Positions 1 to 5,344 of a stretch of DNA of 10,091 bases are shown here, piece after piece; position 1 is the first letter of the stretch; each line of letters opens with the position of its first letter. The position numbers and the translations under genes are program-made. Origin of the DNA: JAVBOF01 sp031550915 (GTDB taxonomy: Bacteria > Bacillota > Clostridia > Christensenellales > MGBC116941); NCBI GenBank assembly GCA_031550915.1, contig JAVBOF010000157.1, positions 1 to 10,091 on the forward strand, written 5' to 3'. The notes under the pieces are model-generated. The model did not search any database. It worked only from the letters and a program-made list of their open reading frames with translations, and was not told where the DNA came from.

Positions 1-393
1 TTTTTCTGTGGCTTCGACGCAATATATATCGGCCGAACCATATTGGAGTATTTCCTTTAGAACACCGAGCCGTTTATTATACGCATATATATAGCAACCG
101 ACCCAATCAAAAATAAAATATCTTCCCTCCGGCAAAATAACCGCTCTGTCTCTATCTATCGATACCTGTTTATCTCGCAGCGATTCTGCCTTTTCCCTAT
201 CATCCACACCGTTAAGAATCAAATATACAAATCCATCACGAACAGAAGCAGACAGAACTTCTGTCTGCCTGCCTTCAATAGATACTTCATTTAGATCAAG
301 GAATCTTTGCGCATCATCGGTCAAAGGCAAAACTTTGATCTCACCTTTAAGTCCTTGCGGCTTTATAATAGTCCCTATAACTATCTGTTCCAT
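1..393 (-). CDS. rimM: Ribosome maturation factor RimM (partial, C-terminus off left edge)
   Basis: RimM binds ribosomal protein S19 in the head of the 30S subunit and helps 16S rRNA processing and late assembly. The frame is open from the ATG at 393-391 to the window edge, giving 131 residues of a protein usually about 165-175 long, so the C-terminal end of the PRC-barrel domain is missing. It begins MEQIVIGTIIKPQGLKGEIK, the family's N-terminal signature (G-x-I-x-x-P-x-G-L-x-G-E). The linker and start of the PRC barrel are visible near residues 92-105 (EGRYFIFDWVGC). The start codon lies one base after the khpA stop and has no strong ribosome binding site of its own, so translation is probably coupled to khpA. 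Its place after rpsP-khpA is the normal Firmicutes order; trmD and rplS would be expected beyond the edge, which I infer only. Confidence 0.93.
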   Translation of the reverse strand, partial: MEQIVIGTIIKPQGLKGEIKVLPLTDDAQRFLDLNEVSIEGRQTEVLSASVRDGFVYLILNGVDDREKAESLRDKQVSIDRDRAVILPEGRYFIFDWVGCYIYAYNKRLGVLKEILQYGSADIYCVEATEK

Positions 394-394
394 C

Positions 395-625
395 TTAGAT
401 GATCTCAACAATATACTTCTTGTTTTCTTTCACCGCGGCAGCCTTAACAACTGTACGAATCGCCTTTGCGATCCGGCCGTGTCTGCCGATAACTTGGCCC
501 CTATCGCTGGGATCAACGCTCAATTCAATAAGTGTAGACTCGGCCTTTTCCGTAACGCGAACCACTACCTCTTCAGGCTTATCTACCAAGGATTGAGCGA
601 TGTACTTGACCAGTTCACCCATCAT
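395..625 (-). CDS. khpA: KH-domain RNA-binding protein KhpA (YlqC family)
   Basis: This is a 76-residue single KH domain protein. The RNA-contacting GxxG loop is G47-R48-H49-G50 within VIGRHGRIAKAIR, and the family's KH fold accounts for nearly the whole length. KhpA proteins bind RNA, often as a dimer with KhpB, and affect cell division and elongation in streptococci; its role in this organism is inferred. The start is the first of two adjacent ATG codons (625-623): a GGGAGG ribosome binding site lies 8 bases upstream, although the second ATG (622-620) cannot be excluded. It sits 23 bases after rpsP and one base before rimM, inside the ylxM-ffh-rpsP operon, and so is probably co-transcribed with ribosome assembly genes. 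Confidence 0.93.
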   Translation of the reverse strand: MMGELVKYIAQSLVDKPEEVVVRVTEKAESTLIELSVDPSDRGQVIGRHGRIAKAIRTVVKAAAVKENKKYIVEII

Positions 626-648
626 AACGAAGGCCTCCCTTTGTTGAA

Positions 649-894
649 TTATTGTATTGCTCCGCTCTTTTTAAGAAGTGCCCGTACTGTATCGGAAGGC
701 TGTGCGCCCTTCTTCATCCAATCTATAGCCTTCTCATTGTCTATCTTGATCTCCGCGGGATCTGTAAGAGGATTATAATAACCGATCTCCTCCAAAAAAG
801 CTCCGTCTCTCGGGGAGCGGGAATCAGCTACAACTACCCTATAAAATGGTTTTTTCTTTGCACCCATTCTCTTTAATCTGATTTTGACTGCCAT
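649..894 (-). CDS. rpsP: 30S ribosomal protein S16
   Basis: S16 is a small-subunit protein that binds 16S rRNA early and stabilises the 5' and central domains during assembly. The 81-residue product has the full family signature: MAVKIRLKRMGAKKKPFYRV at the N-terminus, then VVADSRSPRDG (residues 20-30) and the IGYYNPL segment (37-43). Its length is normal for bacteria. The start has a perfect AGGAGG ribosome binding site about 8 bases upstream (around 902-907). It lies 42 bases downstream of ffh with no visible terminator between them, and 23 bases upstream of khpA, so it belongs to the same transcript. Confidence 0.98.
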   Translation of the reverse strand: MAVKIRLKRMGAKKKPFYRVVVADSRSPRDGAFLEEIGYYNPLTDPAEIKIDNEKAIDWMKKGAQPSDTVRALLKKSGAIQ

Positions 895-936
895 AAAATG
901 TTTCCTCCTAAAAATGCGTATATAATTTTATATGGT

Positions 937-2265
937 TTATATGCCAAACGGCATTTTAAACTTGCCCTTTTTACCTGCGCCGCTAAACTGTTTCATAAGC
1001 TTTTTGCTTTGTTCAAACTGGTTCAATAGCCTGTTTACCTGTTGGATATTGGTTCCGCTCCCCGCGGCAATACGTTTGCGCCTGTTGCCGTTAATTATAT
1101 TGGGATAGGCGCGTTCGTCCTTTGTCATGGATTGTATTATCGCTTCCATCTTTTTGATCTCTTTTTCGTCGATCTCCATATCGGCCGGTTTCATCTTTCC
1201 CATTCCGGGGATCATTCCCATCAGATCTGTGAGCGACCCCATTTGCCTCAACTGCTGAAACTGTTCTAAAAAGTCTTCAAGCGTAAACTGCTGGTTTCTC
1301 ATCTTCTCCTGCAGTTCCAAGGCACGCTTCTCATCGATTACCTGCTCTGCCTTTTCAATAAGGGTCAGTACGTCACCCATTCCTAATATCCGGTTCGCCA
1401 TTCTATCCGGATAGAACGGTTCTATATCCCCAAGCTTTTCGCCAACACCGCAGAATTTTATCGGTTTGCCGGTTACCGAACGGATGCTAAGCGCTGCTCC
1501 GCCGCGCGTATCGCCGTCCAGTTTGGATATTACTATACCGCTCACGTCAAGCTTGTCGTTAAATGCCTTCGCCACATTAACTGCATCCTGGCCCGTCATG
1601 GCGTCAACCACAAGCAATATTTCGTCCGGATTGACCGTGTCGCGGATACGGCCGATCTCATCCATCATATCTTCGTCAATATGCAGCCGTCCCGCAGTAT
1701 CGATTATTACAGTATCGAATCCTTTGCTCTTAGCAAACTCTATAGCTTCGGCCGATGTTCTTTCCGGTTTTTGAGTTCCTTTTTCAAATACCGTCAAGCC
1801 AAGCGATTCGCCTAGTATCTGTAACTGTTTTATAGCTGCCGGCCTGTATATATCGCATGCTACAAGCAAAGGCTTTTTACCATTCTTATGGAGCATTCCG
1901 CCCAATTTCCCGCACATGGTTGTTTTTCCAGCGCCTTGTAATCCCGCCATTAATATAACCGTAGGAGGTTTGCTGGCGACTGCTAGCTTAGCGTTGCTTT
2001 CACCCATCAGTGCGGTGAGTTCTTCATTGACTATCTTGATGACCTGCTGCCCTGGTGTAAGGCTTTCCAATACCCCCTGGCCGACAGCTCTTTCACTTAC
2101 TCTTTTAATAAAATCCTTAACAACTAGAAAGTTTACGTCAGCTTCCAGTAAAGCCAACTTTATTTCACGCATGCCTTCCTTGACATCCGCTTCAGTCAGC
2201 TTGCCACGCGACGTCAGCTTCTTAAATGCTGTTTGAAGTTTTTCCGCAAGGCTTTCAAAAGCCAT
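937..2265 (-). CDS. ffh: Signal recognition particle protein Ffh (SRP54 GTPase)
   Basis: Ffh is the protein part of the bacterial signal recognition particle. With the small SRP RNA it binds emerging signal sequences and delivers ribosomes to FtsY at the membrane. The 442 residues show an N domain (about 1-85), a GTPase G domain (about 100-295) and a methionine-rich M domain (about 320-440). Visible motifs are the P-loop GLQGAGKTT (108-116), DTAGRL (189-194), the specificity motif SKLDGDTRGG (247-256), and in the M domain GMIPGMGK (350-357) and INGNRRKRIAAGSG (391-404), which forms part of the SRP RNA-binding region. The start is well fixed: GGAGG is followed by 6 bases and ATG. That ribosome binding site lies inside the end of ylxM, and the two genes overlap by 11 bases, which suggests coupled translation. 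Confidence 0.98.
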   Translation of the reverse strand: MAFESLAEKLQTAFKKLTSRGKLTEADVKEGMREIKLALLEADVNFLVVKDFIKRVSERAVGQGVLESLTPGQQVIKIVNEELTALMGESNAKLAVASKPPTVILMAGLQGAGKTTMCGKLGGMLHKNGKKPLLVACDIYRPAAIKQLQILGESLGLTVFEKGTQKPERTSAEAIEFAKSKGFDTVIIDTAGRLHIDEDMMDEIGRIRDTVNPDEILLVVDAMTGQDAVNVAKAFNDKLDVSGIVISKLDGDTRGGAALSIRSVTGKPIKFCGVGEKLGDIEPFYPDRMANRILGMGDVLTLIEKAEQVIDEKRALELQEKMRNQQFTLEDFLEQFQQLRQMGSLTDLMGMIPGMGKMKPADMEIDEKEIKKMEAIIQSMTKDERAYPNIINGNRRKRIAAGSGTNIQQVNRLLNQFEQSKKLMKQFSGAGKKGKFKMPFGI

Positions 2266-2629
2266 ACTTTTCCTCCGATGCTTCTATCAAAATGCTAATA
2301 TCCGATAACAGGCTCTCATAATCGGCCATGCTTTCCGGATCAGGCTTGATGCGTTTAAGCTTTTCAAATACGTTTTCCAATACCGCTTCAGATTTTCGGC
2401 TTTTTTCCAGCAACAAAAGCTTCTTTTCGGCGTCTTCCAATATGTTTTTGCCACGCTTTATGCTGTCCAGCACTGCTTGGCGGCTAATACCTTTTTGCTC
2501 GGCAATCTCCGCTAAAGACAGATCTTCACCGAAATAACTTTGCAAAATATCCTGCTGGCGCACTGTCAACAGCTGCATATATATATCCAATAAGTCCGCT
2601 GTATGAACCTTTTCATCTATCCTATCCAT
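2255..2629 (-). CDS. ylxM: YlxM-type helix-turn-helix protein, SRP-associated
   Basis: This is a 124-residue protein of the UPF0122/YlxM family. It has a sigma-70 region 4-like helix-turn-helix at about residues 22-62: LLTVRQQDILQSYFGEDLSL, then AEIAEQKGISRQAV and an SIKRGKNIL segment. The C-terminal half is helical and charged. YlxM is nearly always encoded directly before ffh in Gram-positive bacteria; in streptococci it has been reported to modulate SRP GTPase activity. Whether the HTH binds DNA or RNA is not evident from the sequence. The ATG at 2629-2627 has only a modest AGG-rich site (CAGGTCGG) upstream. It is the first gene of the operon, about 32 bases below the expected transcription start of a near-consensus promoter. 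Its last 11 bases overlap ffh. Confidence 0.93.
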   Translation of the reverse strand: MDRIDEKVHTADLLDIYMQLLTVRQQDILQSYFGEDLSLAEIAEQKGISRQAVLDSIKRGKNILEDAEKKLLLLEKSRKSEAVLENVFEKLKRIKPDPESMADYESLLSDISILIEASEEKYGF

Positions 2630-2668
2630 AGTACCGACCTGTCAAGTCAAATAGCTTTACACTTTTGG

Positions 2669-2697
2669 ATTTTAACAATATTCATTACGATTGTCAA
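2669..2697 (-). promoter_or_regulatory. Sigma-A-type promoter of the ylxM-ffh-rpsP operon
   Basis: On the minus strand a perfect -35 box TTGACA (2697-2692) is followed by a 17-base spacer and a -10 box TAAAAT (2674-2669, 5 of 6 matches). Transcription would start near 2662, leaving a leader of about 32 bases before the ylxM ATG. The promoter lies only 18 bases beyond the stop codon of the upstream ATPase gene, and no terminator is visible between them, so read-through from that gene is also possible. Confidence 0.85.
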
Positions 2698-2715
2698 GCT
2701 TTATAGGCAAATAGC

Positions 2716-3393
2716 TCACATATCAAGCCATTCTGGACGCATTATTATACCCATTTCCAGTACGGGGCCGCCGTAATCTGACTTTAATAAAAAATGGTCA
2801 AGTACTTCTTTCGATCCGCAAACCAAATTTATAGGCAATTTAGTAGCGCTGCTTAAATCAGATACAATTCTATGTCCTTCCAAAAGCATATCAGCGGTTG
2901 TCTCCCGCGCAAGGTTAGTATTGTTGATAAGGCCGGTGGCTTTTAACCTGCCGTTCGTTTCGATTTCTTCCTTAATGCTTATTATTTCCTGTAAAGAGCT
3001 GGTATAGGGTCTCATACAGTTTACTACAAACAGTGCTTCGTAGTCCATCTGTGCCGCAATCCTGTTATGCAATCCTCCTAGTGCGTTCGCTCCAATTGGA
3101 TCCCCTCCCACGTCCATAAAAACATCGCAGTCTTTTCTTGAAAAAAGACCTCCAACCTCGGCAGTCAAAACAGGCATTTCTATATTACTGTTTGCAAAAG
3201 CCGGAACGACCACTTCTATCCCCTCGGATTGCAATAATGCCTTTTTATCAGCAGATCGAAAATATGGATTGATTATATCCAAATCGACCAATACAACCTT
3301 TTTCCCAGACGTATTTGCATTCCTTGCCAACTGAATGGCTATCTCCGTTTTTCCGCTACCATAAGCCCCAAATAAAATAGTTAAGTTTCTCAT
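2716..3393 (-). CDS. P-loop ATPase of the MinD/CobQ-like (SIMIBI) class
   Basis: This is a 225-residue cytoplasmic nucleotide-binding protein. The Walker A motif is GAYGSGKT (residues 9-16). VDLDIINPYFRS (36-47) matches the region that follows the second strand in MinD, ParA and Mrp-type ATPases. A Walker B-like strand, DVFMDVGGDP, lies at 90-99. GLINNTNL (154-161) is a likely nucleotide-base-contacting segment. The signature lysine of the deviant MinD/ParA Walker A (KGGxGKT) is absent, so this is not a typical ParA. From memory, similar clostridial ATPases occur near oxidoreductase genes; none is present here, and the target is unknown. It starts 14 bases after the DUF3006 stop, with a weak AGGA site, so the two genes probably share a transcript. 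Function beyond ATP binding is not established. Confidence 0.82.
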   Translation of the reverse strand: MRNLTILFGAYGSGKTEIAIQLARNANTSGKKVVLVDLDIINPYFRSADKKALLQSEGIEVVVPAFANSNIEMPVLTAEVGGLFSRKDCDVFMDVGGDPIGANALGGLHNRIAAQMDYEALFVVNCMRPYTSSLQEIISIKEEIETNGRLKATGLINNTNLARETTADMLLEGHRIVSDLSSATKLPINLVCGSKEVLDHFLLKSDYGGPVLEMGIIMRPEWLDM

Positions 3394-3407
3394 AATCCTG
3401 TTTTAAC

Positions 3408-3626
3408 TCAAGTCTTTTTGAATATGTCATCCAACAAAGACTTGGATCTTTCCCTCCTTGCCGCGGTCTCATTTTCGTCCACAATATATCCATCAGCCGC
3501 AGCTATCAGGATATCTCCTTCTTTTACTCCAATCGGTAAATCAGCACGATTAATCGTCAATTCAAATCCGTCTTTTAGACAAACCGCAACTGCACCTTCA
3601 AAGCGGTCGATTTCATATTGCATCAT
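3408..3626 (-). CDS. DUF3006 family protein
   Basis: This is a 72-residue acidic protein matching the DUF3006 pattern: YEIDRFEG (residues 4-11) with an AVAVCL strand, a short beta strand ending in NRADLP (26-31), KEGDIL (35-40), then a charged C-terminal helix with the ENETAARRER region (51-60). The fold is probably a small beta barrel with a terminal helix; the molecular role is unknown. In many Firmicutes DUF3006 genes sit beside a ComEC-like metallo-beta-lactamase gene; here the partner is a P-loop ATPase. The start is the first of two ATG codons, 7 bases after a clear GGAGG. It is the first gene of a minus-strand pair and divergent from the WYL-like gene. Confidence 0.85.
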   Translation of the reverse strand: MMQYEIDRFEGAVAVCLKDGFELTINRADLPIGVKEGDILIAAADGYIVDENETAARRERSKSLLDDIFKKT

Positions 3627-3700
3627 TAAAGTACCTCCACAAAGCTTCGATTAACCAATATTGATTATCTGCTATTTTTCCCATTATTTTAAGCAAATAC

Positions 3701-3723
3701 AATAGTGATTTTTAATTACTATT
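3701..3723. promoter_or_regulatory. A+T-rich dyad in the divergent gap (possible operator)
   Basis: AATAGTGATT (3701-3710) and AATTACTATT (3714-3723) form an inverted repeat of 10 positions around a 3-base centre (TTT). Nine pairs are exact, and the tenth is a G-T pair when read as plus-strand RNA. It sits in the 124-bp gap between the divergent DUF3006 and WYL-like genes. It overlaps the spacer region of the best plus-strand promoter candidate. It lacks a following T-tract in either direction, so an operator is more likely than a terminator. Confidence 0.4.
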
Positions 3724-3733
3724 ATGATAGAAT
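3705..3733 (+). promoter_or_regulatory. Candidate promoter for the WYL-like gene
   Basis: A weak -35 (GTGATT, 3705-3710, 3 of 6 matches) lies 17 bases before a -10 TAGAAT (3728-3733, 5 of 6). Transcription would start near 3740, leaving a very short leader that begins close to the AAGG ribosome binding site (3739-3742). TATGAT (3723-3728) is an alternative -10. No clear promoter for the opposite DUF3006 gene could be settled on in this A+T-rich gap. Confidence 0.35.
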
Positions 3734-3750
3734 AAGTCAAGGTAAATCTT

Positions 3751-3960
3751 ATGGATTATATATTAAAGGATTCATGTGAAAATAACAAACCAATTATTAT
3801 TATCTATGATAGTAATGGAGAAATATCAAAAAGGTCGATAATCGTGAAGGAGATCGGTGATGATTATGTAATGGCCTATTGTAATCTTCGAAGAGCTAAG
3901 AGAAAATTCAAACTGGATAATATTTTATCGATTGGATATCCTGACGATATAGAGCAATAG
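3751..3960 (+). CDS. Small stand-alone WYL-like domain protein
   Basis: This is a 69-residue protein that appears to consist only of the core of a WYL domain. Residues 14-60 fit the family pattern: a first strand IIIIYDSNGE, a basic second strand (KRSIIVKEI), then DDYVMAYCNLR (37-47), where DYVMAYC aligns with the WYLVAYC segment, and RKFKLDNI (51-58), which aligns with RxFxLDRI. The conserved basic residues R47 and R51 are present. WYL domains are Sm/SH3-like barrels that sense ligands or nucleic acid, usually fused to an N-terminal HTH; no HTH is present here, so it is unlikely to be a DNA-binding repressor by itself. The ATG follows AAGG by about 8 bases. The stop lies 17 bases before the next gene, which suggests an operon. 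The region is strongly A+T-rich. The family call comes from pattern recognition only. Confidence 0.65.
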   Translation: MDYILKDSCENNKPIIIIYDSNGEISKRSIIVKEIGDDYVMAYCNLRRAKRKFKLDNILSIGYPDDIEQ

Positions 3961-3977
3961 GATATTCGGAGAAAAGT

Positions 3978-4310
3978 ATGGAAGATAATAACAATCCTTT
4001 TGGCTTAAAGGGGTTTGCCAAAACCAGGAATGCCCAAACAAAAAACAATGGTACAAATAAAATAAGCAAAAAATACTCAAACGAGCAACTCACAGAATCT
4101 TTACTGATTTTAGAAAAGGAAATCGGTAATTTTAGTGATGATCAACTTACAGAAAAATTGAATGTCGAACAGCAAATATTGAATAGTATGGCCGGAGAAG
4201 AAATCGATCAATCCGGTAATTTACTTGACTCGCGTCTTAACGAGCAAAGCAAAAAAGTCGATCTTCTGCTAAACGAACTGCATCTACGAAAAATAACCCA
4301 CTCTGAATAA
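3978..4310 (+). CDS. Hypothetical helical protein with internal repeat
   Basis: I do not recognise this 110-residue hydrophilic protein. The N-terminal 30 residues are rich in Asn, Lys and Gly and probably disordered. Residues 34-104 are predicted by eye to be alpha-helical, with heptad-like Leu/Ile spacing. A short motif occurs twice: SNEQLTESL (34-42) and SDDQLTEKL (53-61), 19 residues apart, each beginning a helix. There is no signal peptide, no membrane segment and no cysteine. A good ribosome binding site (GGAG, 3968-3971) precedes the ATG. It starts 17 bases after the WYL-like gene and is probably co-transcribed with it, so a physical or regulatory partnership is possible but unproven. 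Its coding sequence is among the most A+T-rich in the window. Confidence 0.75.
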   Translation: MEDNNNPFGLKGFAKTRNAQTKNNGTNKISKKYSNEQLTESLLILEKEIGNFSDDQLTEKLNVEQQILNSMAGEEIDQSGNLLDSRLNEQSKKVDLLLNELHLRKITHSE

Positions 4311-4344
4311 ACATCTTTTTTCCCTTTAAACAAGCTTAGCTATA

Positions 4345-4373
4345 TTTACTTTTCATGTGCGTTGGTATATTAT
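4345..4373 (+). promoter_or_regulatory. Candidate promoter of the exported-protein gene
   Basis: TTTACT (4345-4350, 4 of 6 matches to the -35 consensus) lies 17 bases before TATTAT (4368-4373, 5 of 6 to the -10). Transcription would start near 4381, about 28 bases ahead of the ATG at 4409 and upstream of the AAGGAG ribosome binding site (4393-4398). Confidence 0.5.
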
Positions 4374-4408
4374 TGGAATCAAATATAATTCAAAGGAGAG
4401 TCTTCGAT

Positions 4409-5203
4409 ATGAGGAAACGTTTAGCTCTATTTCTTATTGCAATTTTTGCTCTGACTGTATTATTACCTTCGGCCGCATTTGCTGCGACAGATTATGAAAA
4501 GGTACTTAACGGACTCAAAGCGACCGATGTCACGAAGTATGATAAACCCTTGCCTACAAACGGCAAAAAGGCAACACAAAAAGCCATTACCGCGATCATT
4601 AACAAGATTCCATATAAATTGAGCGGAAGCGGTACGACCGAATATAATTATTCTTTATTCTTTACTTCTGGCAGTTCTATGCCTGAAGGTGCAACACTCC
4701 CTTATGATTCGATCTCAAAGAATAAAAACTATTTTCTTTACAATACCAAGACAAAACTGTATAAAAGCAGGGGAATCGATAAATTGATTTATACCAGCTA
4801 TGGCAATTTATCAACATTAAATTCTTTATTCTATGATGACAAGACTTATACTTATTTTTACTCTTGGGATGAAGGCGCTTCAAATGGCTATTACAATAAA
4901 TCAAAGAAAACGACCTCAACCGGCAGCGGTTCTACAAAATGGCTTAATGCCAAAACGTATGCCGATCAAACGATTAATGGCCAGAAATGCTTTGTTTACA
5001 GCTATGCTGCAAAATACGGAAGTGCAACAGACACATCTTACGTTTTCATGTCCAGAAAGAACGGCCAGATAATGAAGATGATAAATGTTGGCTCCGAAGG
5101 ATATAAATCTACGACCATCCTGTTCGCATACAAAAAGATGAGTAAGGCTTCCAGTTTTTACACCAAACCAAAGGGTATCGTTTTTTCATCGACATACAAT
5201 TAA
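4409..5203 (+). CDS. Exported protein of unknown function, possibly LolA/LppX-like fold
   Basis: This is a 264-residue secreted protein. It starts with a classical Sec signal peptide: MRKRLALFLIAIFALTVLLP, then a signal peptidase I site after AFA (residue 25). The mature part is rich in Tyr, Lys, Ser and Thr, with a single Cys (194) and no cell-wall sorting motif or membrane anchor. The segment INGQKCFVYSYAAKYG with TSYVFMSRKNGQIMKM (189-224) resembles the strand pair in LolA/LppX-like lipid-binding proteins, where a conserved G-x-x-C/V-Y strand is followed by an Asp/Arg-K-x-G-x-hydrophobic turn. This fold is a guess. The start was set at 4409, not the in-frame ATG at 4355, because AAGGAG lies 10 bases upstream and the signal peptide begins here. 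It has its own candidate promoter and a following hairpin, so it is probably monocistronic. Confidence 0.85.
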   Translation: MRKRLALFLIAIFALTVLLPSAAFAATDYEKVLNGLKATDVTKYDKPLPTNGKKATQKAITAIINKIPYKLSGSGTTEYNYSLFFTSGSSMPEGATLPYDSISKNKNYFLYNTKTKLYKSRGIDKLIYTSYGNLSTLNSLFYDDKTYTYFYSWDEGASNGYYNKSKKTTSTGSGSTKWLNAKTYADQTINGQKCFVYSYAAKYGSATDTSYVFMSRKNGQIMKMINVGSEGYKSTTILFAYKKMSKASSFYTKPKGIVFSSTYN

Positions 5204-5239
5204 AATATCCATATTTGCATTTCAATGAAATAGTTATGA

Positions 5240-5265
5240 AGAGCAGCCTTCAACAAGGCTGCTCT
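5240..5265. terminator. Hairpin in convergent gap, probable bidirectional terminator
   Basis: AGAGCAGCCTT (5240-5250) and its perfect complement AAGGCTGCTCT (5255-5265) make an 11-bp stem with a CAAC loop. It lies 37 bases after the exported-protein gene and about 80 bases beyond the stop of the convergent DUF4349 gene. Neither side has a good T-tract (the plus strand continues ATTCTATG), so it may be an inefficient terminator or an mRNA 3'-end stabiliser. Confidence 0.55.
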
Positions 5266-5320
5266 ATTCTATGTACTCTCTTTTATAAGTTTCTATCCGC
5301 TTCGCTATCGTTATTGCCAT

Positions 5321-5344
5321 GGTATTAGATTGATACTAATTACC
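5321..5344 (-). terminator. Weak hairpin directly after the DUF4349 stop
   Basis: GGTATTAG (5321-5328) can pair with CTAATTACC (5336-5344) as an 8-bp stem with a one-base bulge and a 7-base loop. It abuts the DUF4349 stop codon on the minus strand. No T-tract follows, and the stem is A+T-rich, so its termination strength is doubtful. Confidence 0.25.

Noticed and set aside
335..778. Plus-strand open frame opposite rimM, khpA and rpsP
   Set aside because: The three opposing genes are certain and their ribosome binding sites lie on the minus strand; this frame shows no recognisable protein.
4362..4389. Perfect TATAAT (4384-4389) with TTGGTA 16 bases upstream as promoter for the exported-protein gene
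   Set aside because: The start near 4396 would fall inside the ribosome binding site (4393-4398), leaving no usable leader; the pair at 4345-4373 fits better.
4355..4408. Upstream in-frame ATG adding 18 residues to the exported protein
   Set aside because: It has no ribosome binding site, it would bury the signal peptide, and it lies within the candidate promoter.
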